A stretch of 64,000 bases of DNA from Pollenia angustigena (GCA_930367215.1 OV884058.1:169118478-169182477); one strand, 5' to 3'; positions 42,063 through 53,660 are shown, numbered from the stretch's first letter. Notes: generated by a model not told the origin, from the letters alone. A program made the numbers and translations.

Positions 42063-44716
42063 ACTGTTTAAAAATTTGTTTTTGGAACGCAAACGGCATC
42101 CGCCAACATAAAAATGAATTAGAATACTTTCTTAAAAATAAACAAATTGATGTCATGATGATTTCTGAAACTCATTTGACCTCAAGAAGTACGTTTAAAA
42201 TAAATGGTTATATACTATATGATACCAAGGACCCTCGAGATAGAGCTTGTGGAGGTTCTGCCATTTTAATAAAGGCCCGAGTCAAACACTACCTAATGTG
42301 TGATCATCGTGAAGATTATCTCCAAGCAACGAACATTTTCGTTGAGGAATTAAATAGAAACCTAGTAATTTCATCGTTATACTCCCCGCCTAGATTTTCA
42401 ATATCGGAGGACCAATATTATAAATATTTTAAATCATTAGGACCGTGTTTCCTAGCCGCTGGCGATTATAACGCTAAACATACCCTCTGGGGGTCGCGAC
42501 TTATAACACCAAAGGGTCGTGTTTTATTTAACATAATTTCTAAAATGGATTTAAATGTGGTAGCGAGCGGACAACCAACATATTGGCCCACTGATCATCA
42601 AAAAATTCCAGATGTCATAGATTTCGGCGTGGTTAAAAACATTCCAATAGAAACGATTCAAGTTGAAGCCTCCCTAGATTTATATTTCGACCACACACCT
42701 ACAATTGTTACTATAATGAACCCCAATAGAATTGTACCTCCGACAACAGCTACGCAAATTAATTGGTTAAAATATAAAAAATATCTCAGTACCCATTGCA
42801 CAGAAAATATTCCGCTCGGTACACCGGATTATGTAGATCGCTCTATTGACAATTTTGACAGTTTTCTGAAACTAGCTGTTCAACATTCCAATATTGCCCC
42901 CAAAAAAAACAAAAACTATTAAAATATATTCCACAGATGTCGAGCATCTTTTGTCTGAAAAAACGAGGGCTCGAAGAGAGTGGCAATTGCACAGATCCCC
43001 TCAACTTAAGAACTTACTTAAAGAGTGTACAAAAAGACTAAGAAAGTTACTGCAGACTAAGAAAACGGCTTCTCTGGAAAAATATCTTGAGGAACTTGAT
43101 GCAACCCCACAATCAAACTACTCATTATGGCGTGCAGCTAGAAATCTCAAAAGGCCAGTTGTCTCTAAACCACCATTAAGAAACTTGAATGGAAGTTGGG
43201 CAAGAAATGATGTTGAAAAAGGAAATATGTTTGTCAATCATTTAAAAAACGTATTTACCCCAAATATATCTCACGATATTGCGGTCGAGTTACCACCTGT
43301 TGCTGCTAGAGCAGCTGTTCCGCTAAGATTTGAGATAAGAGATATCGAAAAGGCTATTTGTGATTTAAACCCCAAGAAGGCTCCTGGTTTTGATAAGATC
43401 AGCAACAAAATGCTTTTGGAGCTACCCAGCATAGCAAAGAAAATTATTCTTTTAATTTTTTATGCTATTTTACGCCTTGAATACTATCCTCAAAAGTGGA
43501 AGGTCTCCTTAGTCACCATGATACCTAAACCTGGAAAGGATCACACAAAAGTTGAGTCATATAGGCCTATAAGCTTACTTTCTAATATATCAAAGCTGTT
43601 TGAGAAGCTGTTAGCGTCAAAATTAACCCCAATTTTAATTGAAAATAGATGTATTCCTAGCCACCAATTCGGCTTTAGAAGAGAACACAGCACAATTGAG
43701 CAAACCCATCGTATAGTAAACGCAATAAGAAAAGCCTTTGAAGAAAGAAAATATTGTTCCGCTCTCTTCATCAATGTTTCTCAAGCTTTTGATAAGGGGT
43801 GGCATGAAGGCTTAATACATAAATTGAAGATCAACTTACCAGTAAACACACACAAGCTCTTAGAAAGCTACTTAGTCGGTCGAAAATTTATTATTAAAGA
43901 AGGTGAAGGTGAAGCTCTCCTCAGCAAATTGACGCTGGAGTCCCTCAGGGAAGCATCCTGGGCCCACTTTTATACTTAATATATACCTCGGATATGCCAA
44001 CAAACAACTACACACGAACTTCAACATTTGCTGATGATACAGCTTTTTTGAGCGTGCACGAAAACCGTCAAGAAGCATCTCGATACCTACAGGATCATAT
44101 ATTTCAACTAGAACTATGGTTAAAGCAATGGAGGATAGAGGTCAATGAGCAAAAATGCGTACATATAACATTCACCTTGCGTCGGGAATCATGCCCCCCT
44201 ATTAAAATCAATAATCAAATAATACCTCAAAATTCGCATGTAAAATACCTCGGTATTCATCTAGATCGCCGTTTAACGTGGAAAAGCCACATAGAGGCAA
44301 AATTAACTCAAATGAAACTAAAAGCCATCCAAATTCATTGGCTTATTGGAAGAAACTCTGTCCTTAGTCTCGACTGCAAACTTCTTCTTTACAACTCCAT
44401 CTTAAAGCCAATCTGGTGCTATGGTATTCAGTTATGGGGCACTGCCTCGGCCTCTAATATCGAAAAAATTCAAAGGCGCCAAAATAAACTACTTCGAATA
44501 ATCACAGCTGCCCCTTGGTATGTTAAAAACTCAAATATTCACAAGGAGCTCAATGTTCCATTAGTTAAAGCTATGATTACGAAATATGCAGTAAAATACT
44601 TAAAAAGGCTCGAATTGCACCCGAACCCACTAGCACGAAATATTTTAAATGATAGCGGCCACACTCGCTTAAGAAGAAGAGACACTGCAGCACTTATCCA
44701 ATTAGATGAGCGATAA
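42059..44716 (+). pseudogene. Jockey ORF2, endonuclease-reverse transcriptase, frameshifted
   Basis: The APE-type endonuclease opens with CFWNANGIRQHKNELEYF, SETHLTSRS, GGSAILIKA, GDYNAKHTLWGS and DVIDFGVVKNI. The usual SDH triad near DHTPTIV reads FDH. At about 42,897-42,909 a C/A homopolymer slip moves the frame. The reverse transcriptase follows: DLNPKKAPGFDKISNKML, IPKPGKDHTKVESYRPISLL and FGFRREHSTIEQTHRI. Motif A reads FINVSQAFDKGWH, where codon 43,773-43,775 is Asn instead of the catalytic Asp. A second one-base slip near 43,931 precedes AGVPQGSILGPLLYLIYTSD. FADD is at 44,027-44,038, then the C-terminal conserved block and TAA at 44,714. Two frameshifts plus loss of a metal-binding Asp make this copy dead. 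Confidence 0.92.
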
Positions 44717-44811
44717 ACACCTATAAAAGTGAACAGAACCCGCGATGAAGAATATTTTTGTCTGGCACTGGCAGGACAAAAAATAATATTAGGTTAAGAT
44801 TTGATTAATTA

Positions 44812-45878
44812 CACAGCCCGACAAAATTAAAAATTGCTTCTTTGAATTTATCAACTGATTCTAGTTAATTTTGGTGCGCTGAATTCAAATCTGTAATCAG
44901 TTTGTCTCTATCAGCTCTAGTTTTCATCATATAGCTTATTTGTGTTTTTAAAAAAGATGATGTGACTGAAATGCAAATATCTTCAAAAATTGTAAACAGA
45001 TTATGCATTTCTTTCTTTTAAGTAAAAGGTTATAAAATTTCTAAAATAACCATGGATTGCTTGTGAAGATTGGTTAAGAAATGACAGAATTACAGGGGAC
45101 AAAAGTTCAAGCTTCATTGAAAATTTTATGATTTTGTTCAATTTTGTTCAATTTTGTTCTTTTCAATTTATTTTTTTTTAACCAATGATTTAAAAATCCT
45201 AATGTTTTATCGCATACGACATTAGATTATTTTAATATGAACATTTTGAGCCCAACAAGACATAGATTGGTACAAAAATGACAAAGCTACAGAAGATTTA
45301 GTAAGTTAACCCACAGAGAAATTCAATAATTTCAAGCAATTTTTAATATTTATTGTTACTAAAAATTTAGCTTTGTATATTTATTTGTTGAGGGTTAATT
45401 CAATTAATCTTCTGTAGCTTTGTCATTTTTGCACAGAAATTAGTCTCGTTGGGCGCAAAATGTTCGTAGCAAAATAAACTAATGTCCCATGTAATAAAAC
45501 AATAAACTTTTCAGTTGTTTTATTTTAAAAAAATAACTTCAAAAGAACAAAATTGCAAAAAATAATAAAATTTTTCATACATTTTCAGATTTTGTCCACT
45601 GTAACTCTGTCATTTCTTGACCAATGTTTACAAGCGACCCATGGTTATCTTAAAAATTTTATAACCTTTCACTAGAAAAAAAGAATTACATAATCCCTTT
45701 AAAATTCTTGAAGATATTTGCATTTCAGTCACATCATCTTTTTTAAAAACACAAATAAGCTATATCATGAAAACTAGAGCTGATAGAGACAAACTGATTA
45801 CAGATTTGAATTCAGCGCACCAAAATTAACTAGAATCAGTTGATAAATTCAAAGAAGCAAATTGAGTGTTGGCCTGTG
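44812..45878. mobile_element. Fold-back element with TTA duplication inside the LINE 3' UTR
   Basis: Termini CACAGCCCGACAAAA and ...GGCCTGTG, long arms sharing GCTTCTTTGAATTTATCAAC, AGCTCTAGTTTTCAT and GATGATGTGACTGAAATGCA in inverted order. TTA lies outside both ends (44,809-44,811; 45,879-45,881). The 27.85-kb LINE copy has a single TTA at the same place (GATTAATTATTG), which is the empty site. A half copy is at 14.2-14.65 kb. Confidence 0.85.
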
Positions 45879-45920
45879 TTATTGTTAGTTCATATTTAAT
45901 ATATGAAGATTCAATAAATA

Positions 45921-46210
45921 ATTAAATACTTTAATAAATTCTTCAAGCTTAAGGTCACTTATTTATAAAATTAATTAAAATATTTTTATTTTCAATATTT
46001 CGATTTCCGTTGGAAATCTTCTTCAGGAAATTTTTTTATTTTTTTATTTTAAAAAAATTTCCTGAAGAAGATTTCCAACGGAAATCGAAATATTGAAAAT
46101 AAAAATATTTTAATTAATTTTATAAATAAGTGACCTTAAGCTTGAAGAATTTATTAAAGTATTTAATAAAAAAAAAAAAAAGGTCGAAGAAATAGGACTA
46201 TAATTTACTA
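45921..46210. mobile_element. Palindromic insert with 15-bp duplication
   Basis: Near-perfect arms of about 115 bp (45,923-46,038 and 46,051-46,166) around a 12-base T/A centre, then an A run and about 30 bases of tail. The identical AAGATTCAATAAATA lies before (45,906-45,920) and after (46,211-46,225). The arms contain CCTGAAGAAG, GATTTCCAACGGAAATC and GAAATATTG. Long variable duplication and an A run point to a reverse-transcription mechanism rather than a cut-and-paste element. Confidence 0.75.
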
Positions 46211-46242
46211 AAGATTCAATAAATAAATAAAAAAAAAAAAAA

Positions 46243-46665
46243 CCTATTTTACAGGGCACTCTTAACATTTTCTATTTAAAAAAGTTCAATGCTTTATGCC
46301 ATTATTAAGGGTGAATATTTTATCATAAAACTTGCTTCTCTTTAAGAGACCAACAAATTTTTAAGAAACAAACACATAATTGCATTTTTTTTTTTAAATA
46401 AAATGTCACATTTTTTTTTTTTAAAGGAACCACCATAAGTTATTTAATAAATAGAAAAATACTAAATTCGTTATGAGTTATGTTTGCAATTAGGGAAATT
46501 GTACTTTACTATCTAAAATCTAATTTAGAAGTCATAACAAATTTATTTACACAAACTTTTTACGAATACTAACTACTTTTTAGGAATTCGCGTTCTATAT
46601 TTGGTATTAAATCTTCACTTGAAGTTCATTCCTCCATCTCCGCTTATTTACAAAACATTTGTTTA
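46243..46665. other. Intergenic DNA, nothing recognised
   Basis: AT-rich with homopolymer runs only. Confidence 0.5.
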
Positions 46666-47168
46666 GCACTAATACTACATTTACACCTACGCAAAATCTA
46701 GTACTTACGAGATTTCTAGCCAAATCTAGTTGTTTTTGTCTAGTTTTCCCATACAAAACAAAATCTTCTCAAAATGTAGTAGTTCTTAATGATGAAACTA
46801 TGGTTTTTTTCAATTTAGTACTAAAACTTACTTCCCTGCACAAGAAAAAATGACATTTAAACAAAAAAAACAAAACAAAAATTTAAAAAAAACTAAAAAA
46901 GTTTTATAAAAATTGTAAAAAAACAAAAAAAAAAAACGAATAATATTGATAAAATAAATATCGTTGATTATTAGTAAAAGGTAATTCAAATTTGTTAATG
47001 TATATTTCTTTTTGTGTTTGCATGTGTAACGAACAATTTATAGTCAGTTGTTTTGTTATAAAAACAAAGTCTCGCTTATGTCAACAAAGTATAATGTAAA
47101 CGCACTAGATTTCGAAGAAGATTTTAAATCAAATCTACAAGTTTTCGGCCTAATGTAAATGTAGTATA
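46666..47168. repeat. Possible MITE with ACTACATTTACA ends
   Basis: AATACTACATTTACACCTA (46,670) is inverted at 47,150-47,168 (TAATGTAAATGTAGTATAA). Nearby ATCTAGTACTT / CTAGATTT words also mirror. The 64-codon frame inside is not supported as a gene. Confidence 0.5.
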
Positions 47169-47554
47169 ACGTTCAGCTGTGTTGACAAAAAAACAAAATG
47201 TGAGTGCTATTTCCAAAAAGGGTCAAAAAGTGGCACAAAATAGGTGAAAATTATACAAAAGTACAATTTAAAGAAAGGGTCATAAAAGGTATCAAGACCG
47301 TCGAAAAAGGGTCACATTGATACTTTAGTATCACAACGGTAACGCTGTATAGAGCACATAAATAACAAAATTGTTAAAAAGTAATAACCGAATTTAGTAC
47401 TTTAAAATTACACTCTAGCCCCCGTATTCAATTATTTAACAAACGTTTATTAAGGAAAATTTTTATAGAAAATTTGTTTTGAGAGCCTTTATTAAATTTA
47501 AAATAATTTTATGAAATCTGCAGTAAAAATTTAAACAAGTCTAAATTTGTTATA
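47169..47554. other. Intergenic DNA, nothing recognised
   Basis: No coding frame or terminal repeat noticed. Confidence 0.5.
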
Positions 47555-48071
47555 CAGTACTTTTCGCTTATAGTTTATTCTGCTTAAAGGCTAAAAACGG
47601 ATTAAAGCCAAAACTGTCATATTCACTTGCACATTTTTTCGAATTTCATTCAAATTATTTGTTCTAAGGTCAGTTTCGCTTGTAGTCCATTTTCGTTTAA
47701 AAGCCACGTTTTCTAAGCACGCATTTATAATTCTTTATGCAAAAATGGTCGCTATAGTCCACTCTGTTTTTTATATTTATTAACCAACAGGCAACATGTG
47801 TTTATTTACATTTCTCGCAACTATAATTTTTAACCATTTATTTCAATTAAATCAATATTTGGTCATGATTTAAATAAACTTTTCTTTTATTTAAAAATAA
47901 TGGTTTTATTCAAGAAAATAATATTTATATAGTCCAAAATGTGGATTATAATAGATTTCACTTATTATCCATTAAAAATGGCTTATAAAAAAAATCTGTT
48001 ATAGTCCAAATTCGCTTATAGTCCATAAAAGTTGTGCAACTAGAGTAGTGGACTATAAGCGAAAAGGACTG
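47555..48071. mobile_element. pogo/Tigger-like MITE with TA duplication
   Basis: CAGTACTTTTCGCTTATAGT is inverted at the right as GGACTATAAGCGAAAAGGACTG (split here), with TA outside both ends (47,553-47,554; 48,072-48,073). Subterminal copies of CGCTTRTAGTCCA occur near 47,689, 47,750, 47,930 and 48,010. CAGT termini with TA duplication fit the Tc1/mariner (pogo/Tigger) group. 517 bp, non-coding. Confidence 0.82.
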
Positions 48072-48073
48072 TA

Positions 48074-48895
48074 TAATTCTTAGGGTGTTTTAGAGCTTTT
48101 TTCCAAACATTTTTTTTTATTTACTTTTAATTTCCACACATAAGTCTTTTTTTAGTTTGGCATAAAATTGTTTGGGTGTTAGAAAGTGTTTCTTTACAAA
48201 AAATTTTTTTTTATTTACTTTTAATTTCCAAACTTTAGTTTCACATCGTCCCAAAAACCCTCATTTCAACCTATACATGAGTTTTGTTTCGTGTTAACCT
48301 CAATTATCCCAAAAACTCTATCTTATCATACTCGTATATTCTTCTTTTATTTCTCTCCTGTTGTTTCTTCACTTAAAATAGTGTTAATTCCACATTCAGT
48401 AACATGGGAATACGAGCATCTGTCATTATGGACACTAAAAGTTAAACGAGTTACACAATGTTCCTAGATAAGGAAAGGAAAACAACAATAGCAAACAAAT
48501 ATTTCAAGTGATAGGCAATGTAAATACTGTCCCATTTGTAGAGGGTGGCGCATAAGTAAATTAATAAATTTGTTAGTATTTTTTCTCCGTTTTGAGGTTG
48601 TTATTATTTATATTTTTAATATAAATTTTCATATTAATTCGAATGGATGTACATTCTGCTGGTATCTTATAGGTGTATAAAATGTTTTGTACAATTTACT
48701 TCATTGCTAGTCAAAGGATAGCTAAACTAAGCCTCGTAATATAAATATACAAACAAATTTCTGATAGTGCTTACAAAATATTCCTGGAAAATATTGAAGG
48801 AATTAGACTTTTAAAGTATACAAATTGTAATTTGACTTAGAATGCACATTCGAATTAATATGAAAATGTATATAATAAATTATTATGATTTTTGT
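48074..48895. other. Intergenic DNA, nothing recognised
   Basis: TTTTTTTTATTTACTTTTAA occurs twice about 95 bases apart (48,112 and 48,208), a small local duplication. No gene. Confidence 0.5.
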
Positions 48896-49218
48896 ATGAC
48901 GTGCTAAATTCCCAATTTTTCATATTTGATAAATACACTGAAATTTATTGTTGAGGGAAAGCTAGCTTCTATGCGCATTTCACTGCTTGCTTAGGCCAGA
49001 TCATCAGGAAACCGTATCCAAAGATCTTAGAAAAGCTAAAAATATTATACAAATAAAACCCTAAAGCTAATAAGAATTTTAAACACTCAAAGTCTTACTT
49101 GTAGCTTTAGGGTTTTATTTTTATAATATTTTTAGCTTTTCTAAGATCTTTGGATAAGGTTTCCTAATGATCTGGCCTAAGCAACCAGTGAAATGCGCAT
49201 AGAAGCTAGCTTTCCCTA
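48896..49218. repeat. Compact palindrome of the GGTTGCTTAGGCCAGATCAT family
   Basis: The arms meet near 49,095: TTCTATGCGCATTTCAC, GCTTAGGCCAGATCATCAGG and CTAAAAATATTATACAAATA are followed by the reverse complement. The spacer is only about 30 bases, unlike the other members, so this copy can form a long hairpin. Confidence 0.85.
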
Positions 49219-49418
49219 AATCGTGAAAACTTGGTAGCCAGTAAAAATCAGAACATAACAATATCGATGGCCCAAAAATAGGCACTATATTGTATGCATA
49301 CCGCACCTTTATTGCAACATAGTCATATCTCAAAAAATCAAATATTTGGAGTTAGATAAGCAAAAGTGCTCTTTCTTACTCTCTTTATATTATAAAAAAA
49401 AATAAGTGTTATATCCCA
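49219..49418. repeat. Left arm of a repeat split by a MITE
   Basis: TTATTGCAACATAGTCATAT (about 49,310) is inverted at about 50,490-50,510 on the far side of the MITE (TATGACTATGTTGCAATAAA). Confidence 0.55.
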
Positions 49419-50383
49419 CACTCAAAAGAAAAATCAATCCAAACGTACTCAAATCAATCCGATGCGGTATTGATAGTACGGTGAGTACGGATTTTCTTGA
49501 ATCAAGTACAGAAAGATTGATTCAAGTACTAATTTTCAATCCCAAAATACTTAAATTATCCATATTCAATCCCTATTTCGTACTTAAAGTAGTCCGCAAA
49601 TGAAATTGATTTAAGTAAAACTAAGATTGAATCAATCTCAAAAAGCTCAATTTGTGCTTGAAAAAAAACCAAAAAAGAAATAAGAAAGAAAAAATTGTTA
49701 TGATTGATTTACTTACCCGTTTTACACCTTAAATATTGATAAAACACCAACATCATGCCCGATATGGTTTCTGCTTTAAAAATCTTATTTACACATTTTA
49801 CCAAAAATATAAACTAAATGAGACGCAAATATCAAATTTACTTTTTAACCCTTCGTGGTACACATGAGTCTGGCCAGACCTTTGTTTAATGTATATAGAT
49901 AATCAAAACATGCGTCTGCCGGAGGGTTAAACATAAAAATAATACATTCATATATACATATGTATATGTTTTTCTTCTTGTTCTGTTGTTTTTGTTGTTA
50001 CTACAAACCAAAAGCAAATCGTTTTGTTCGAACTTGTGTTGTGTTGTTGTAATTGTACAACAAATTTTGAAAAACACACACGTACGAACGCATAAAAAAT
50101 GCAATGCTGAGTGATGAGACTAATAAGTTTTATGAGATAAACCCCTCATTTTGTAATTTTCCTCTCAGAGTGGCATTATCAACGAAAAGTTTAATCTTTT
50201 TTGTACTTGATTTAAGCATTTTATGCTTATTTCAAGAAAAATCGGGATTGATTTTGAAAGTAATCCCATTTAGGATTGATTTAATTACGTTTTAATGTTA
50301 TTCTTACTTGAAGTTTTAAGTACGATTCGTGATTGAAGTAAGTATAAAAAGATTAATTTATCCCGAGTGTTTTTCTTTCTGTG
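49419..50383. mobile_element. Fold-back MITE, GTACTTGA family copy 2
   Basis: CACTCAAAAGAAAAATCAAT to ...CGAGTGTTTTTCTTTCTGTG, the reverse orientation of 21,234-21,931. Shared core CCAACATCATGCCCGATATG and CCCTTCGTGGTACACATGAG. CA lies outside both ends. The frames inside are products of the arms. Confidence 0.75.
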
Positions 50384-51190
50384 CAAACTTAACCGAAGTT
50401 ATAGCAGAACATATTTTTCTAAATGTGTAGAAGAAAGTTACATTTTGAAAACTTTAATCGCATTTGGCCGAGTTCGATATTTTTGAGATATGACTATGTT
50501 GCAATAAAGGAGCGATATCTATATTCTCATGTTAACGTTTAAACTTGTAAATCAATTAAAACTGATATGAGAACCGACATAATTTATGGAAAATTTAGTC
50601 TGTCCGACTGTCTGCTGTAAAAGTTTTTGAGTTTTTCTCAATAATTGTTTGCGCCTGAACAAAGTTTACATTAAAAACTAAAATTGCGGCGAATTAGATT
50701 TGTATGAAATAGCCAAATTTAGCAATGCACGTTACAGAATAACATTCTTAGCCAAAAATCGTTAAAACAACTTTAGAGATTTTAGCGAATTACAGAATAC
50801 GGCCTCTGTTCGCGAGAGGTTACCACAGGTACCCCTTGCAGCTGAAAATACTGAAATACTTTTCAGCATTTTGAGCTGCAAAGAAAATTTCGATATAATT
50901 GTTGTGTCTGAATATTGAAATGACAACTTACAGAGAATTATACAATACATTTCTCAAGTTACATAATTAAAAAAAAAGAAGAAAAAAAATTATATATGAA
51001 TCAAAGCGTTATTTATGCGTAACCCTGTATTTCCATCCACATATTCCGAACAGTTTTAATCTTAAAACTGAACTTAAAACTCAATAAAAAATATTTAAAA
51101 TATGTGAAAATACTGAAGAAAATCTTTACAGGTAAATGCAAAAAAAAAAAGATTTTGTAAATTTTTTTGAAGTTTTTGGTTGTAAACCAA
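50384..51190. other. Intergenic DNA with the right arm of a split repeat
   Basis: The part near 50,490 pairs with 49,310; the rest is unrecognised. The minus-strand frame 50,762-50,950 is not supported. Confidence 0.45.
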
Positions 51191-52648
51191 GGCTGTAGGA
51201 AATATCGCCCAAAGAAAAATGGCCCAAAAAAAAAAATGAAAAATCGCCCAAATGAAGAATCGCCCAAGCGAACATGAAAAATGACCCAAAAAGGTAAATA
51301 TGAAATTTTGCCCAAAAAAAACGAAAAAGGGCCCAAAAAGAAAATGAAAAATGACCCAAAAAGCATAAACGAATTTTTTCCCAAAAAAATATAAAAAAAA
51401 ATTATTAAATTTGCAAAAAAGTGTTTATTATTCATATAAATTTAGGTGACATGTCATAACGTCCAGTGTCGTAGTGTCCTTGGACACTTTTAAAGTGTCA
51501 TAATGTCCATCGAAGACGAGGACGAGGACGAGGACGTTATGATACTTTGCAACGTCCGCAACTTAACTTATAATCAAAAATGTGTAAATTTTTTTTTAAA
51601 TACCGTTAAAATTTCAAGTGATTTTTTTAAAGATACTTATTTAACCATAATATGGTTGTCGGTGACAATGATTTGGTTAAATTAAACATAATACGGATAA
51701 AATATTTTTATAGCTTTTACTCCGGGTGTATATATTAAATATATATATCCAAAATAAGGATTTCATCTTCTATGGTATAACAAATACTGGCTTCGCTAAC
51801 TAAAGCTTCTCTGTATAGCCGGCCTTCGGCCGGGCGCAAGGATTTTCTCCTCTATGGTATAACAAAGACCGGCTTCGCTAACTAAAGCTTCTCTGTATAG
51901 CCGGCCTTCGGCCGGGCGCAATGATTTTCTCCTTTATGGTCTAACAAAAACCGGTTTCGCTAAGTAAAGCTTCGAAAAACTGCCTTGTTTCCGAACAAGG
52001 CCGACTACGCAGAGAAGCTTTAGTTAGCGAAGCCGGTGTTTGTTATACCATAGAGGAGAAAATCCTTGCGCCCGGCCGAAGGCCGGCTATACATAGAAGC
52101 TTTAGTTAGCGAAGCCGGTCTTTGTTATACCATAGAGGAGAAAATCCTTGCGCCCGGCCGAAGGCCGGCGATACAGAGAAGCTTTAGTTAGCGAAGCCAG
52201 TATTTGTTATACCATAGAAGAGAAAATCCTTATTTTCGATATATATGTATATATTTAATATATACACCCAGAGAAAAAAGCTACAAAACCATTTTTAAAA
52301 AAATTCTACCGATATTATGTTTAATTTAACCAAATCATTGTCGCCGACAACCATATAATGGTTAAATTAGTTTCTTGAAAAATAGTTTTGTTGTTTGCAA
52401 CCATAATAAAACATGGTTTTCTCTGCTATGTAAGATTATGGTAGAATTTTAAAAATAGCCCATTTTTTTTGGGCCATTTTTCATACAATTTAAAAAACGA
52501 AAAATCACCCAACAATAACGGTAAATAGCCCAAAAATTTTGGGCCATTTTTCATATGAAAGCAGGCCCAATTTTACATCCAATTTTTTTGGGCGATTTTT
52601 CATTTTTTTTTTTTGGCGATTTTTCTTTGGGCGATATTTCCTACAGCC
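51191..52648. repeat. Multi-layer inverted repeat with AAAATCGCCC arms
   Basis: The outer arm GGCTGTAGGAAATATCGCCC (51,191) is inverted at 52,629-52,648, followed inward by many ATGACCC/GGGCCAT words. A second layer, ACCATAATATGGTTGTCGG with ACAATGATTTGGTTAAATTA (51,645), is inverted near 52,320-52,370. The innermost layer is the GC-rich palindrome. The phenylalanine-rich minus-strand frames at 51,013-51,435 are translations of these low-complexity arms. Confidence 0.75.
51729..52265. repeat. GC-rich palindrome made of 82-bp tandem units
   Basis: Units start at about 51,767, 51,849 and 51,931, keyed on CTATGGTATAACAAA, ACCGGCTTCGCTAACTAAAG and GCCGGCCTTCGGCCGGGCGC. The same units run inverted from about 52,000 to 52,225 around a small stem GCCTTGTTTCCGAACAAGGC. 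The inner GGCCTTCGGCC is itself a perfect hairpin. A single unit fragment is at 23,640-23,725. Its base composition is far richer in G+C than its surroundings. Confidence 0.85.
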
Positions 52649-52777
52649 GTAAACATAACTTTAATTTGGGATAAAATTTAAAGTTTAACCGAAGTGAGGT
52701 TAAATTGAAGTGTTTGCAGAAAGAAATTTGAAGAAAGGAGCAAACTTTTAAAATAAGACATTGTTTATTGGACAATA

Positions 52778-53660
52778 CACGCAGAGAAAATAAATTTTTC
52801 GATATGGTTACCTCCAACAAATCTTATTTAAACGTAAAGTTTTTGAACATAATATGGTTACTGTAACCATATTATTGTCATCGGTATGCATATTTTAGCT
52901 TAAGGTGCCGCCCGTTCACGGCATGTTTTTGTCATCTGACATGTCAAATTTCCCACTGCAAAATACATTCATGTCGTGTGTTACCTTTTTAACTTTGCTT
53001 CTGTAAAAGTCAGACGCAAAGTCATCTGACAAAATTTCAATTAGAGCGTGCTCTTTTTTCTTCTGACAAACCATTTGACATCACTGTTGTTATTTTGAAA
53101 AAAAAATTTGTTAAAAATCTATGCCGCAAGGTAACCGGCAGCAGCGGTGTACTATTGGCGATTTCATTAACCAGCTGAGGTTGTGTTATTACAGTACCGA
53201 TAAATGTATTTTCTTTTAACCTTTAAAAAGAAATAATCTACATACATTTATAAAAAACGTTTCATTATTATATTCAAAATTGGCATCTTCGAATTTAAAG
53301 AAAAAAAATTTTAAGATGGCTGAACTCTTTTACGGCGCAAATAAAAATGTTTGTGGCGGCAGCACGTTATTTTCAAACCGAGAACTACTTTGGTTTTTGC
53401 AATAAGTATGCAAAAAAAAAAACAGAGATTTTGTCAGAAGCAAATTACATGTACGTTTGTGACCGAATATTATAAACCTTATGTAAAACAGCAATTTTGA
53501 CAGACATGCACAATTACATGTGACTTGAAAATTTGACATGTCAGATGTCAAAAACGTGTCGTGTACATGTTAGTTCTCCATCAATAAACCACAACCGTAT
53601 AACTCTTAAAATGTTATGGTTACAATAAATATGGTTTTTAATTAACAAAAATATTTTTCA
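52778..53660. mobile_element. Fold-back MITE fragment (CACGCAGAGAAAA end) with nested repeat
   Basis: A clear left end CACGCAGAGAAAATAAATTT with GGTTACCTCCAACAAA, but no matching right end. A second inverted repeat, GTTTTTGTCATCTGACATGT (about 52,925) with its mirror at 53,540-53,558, lies inside (about 52,905-53,575). Confidence 0.6.

Larger units (their letters stand above)
40170..46242 (+). mobile_element. Jockey-clade LINE, near full length with nested insertions
   Basis: A 5' UTR of about 0.55 kb, ORF1, overlapping ORF2, a 3' UTR and an A run (46,228-46,242). The 3' UTR is split by a fold-back (44,812-45,878) and by a palindromic insert (45,921-46,210). Removing both leaves a 3' UTR that matches the second copy at 27.7/30.8 kb. 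The left boundary near 40,170 is estimated. Confidence 0.8.

Noticed and set aside
45923..46166. Canonical hammerhead ribozyme as a firm RNA annotation
   Set aside because: One extra A between the CTGAAGA core and stem II and no confirmed stems I and III; kept only as a finding.
51013..51435. Phenylalanine-rich membrane-like protein
   Set aside because: Low-complexity GGGCCATTTTTC-type arm repeats; hydrophobicity is an artefact of T-rich codons.
51767..52225. Regular repeats suggestive of a CRISPR array
   Set aside because: The units are tandem without unique spacers and then invert; the setting is eukaryotic.
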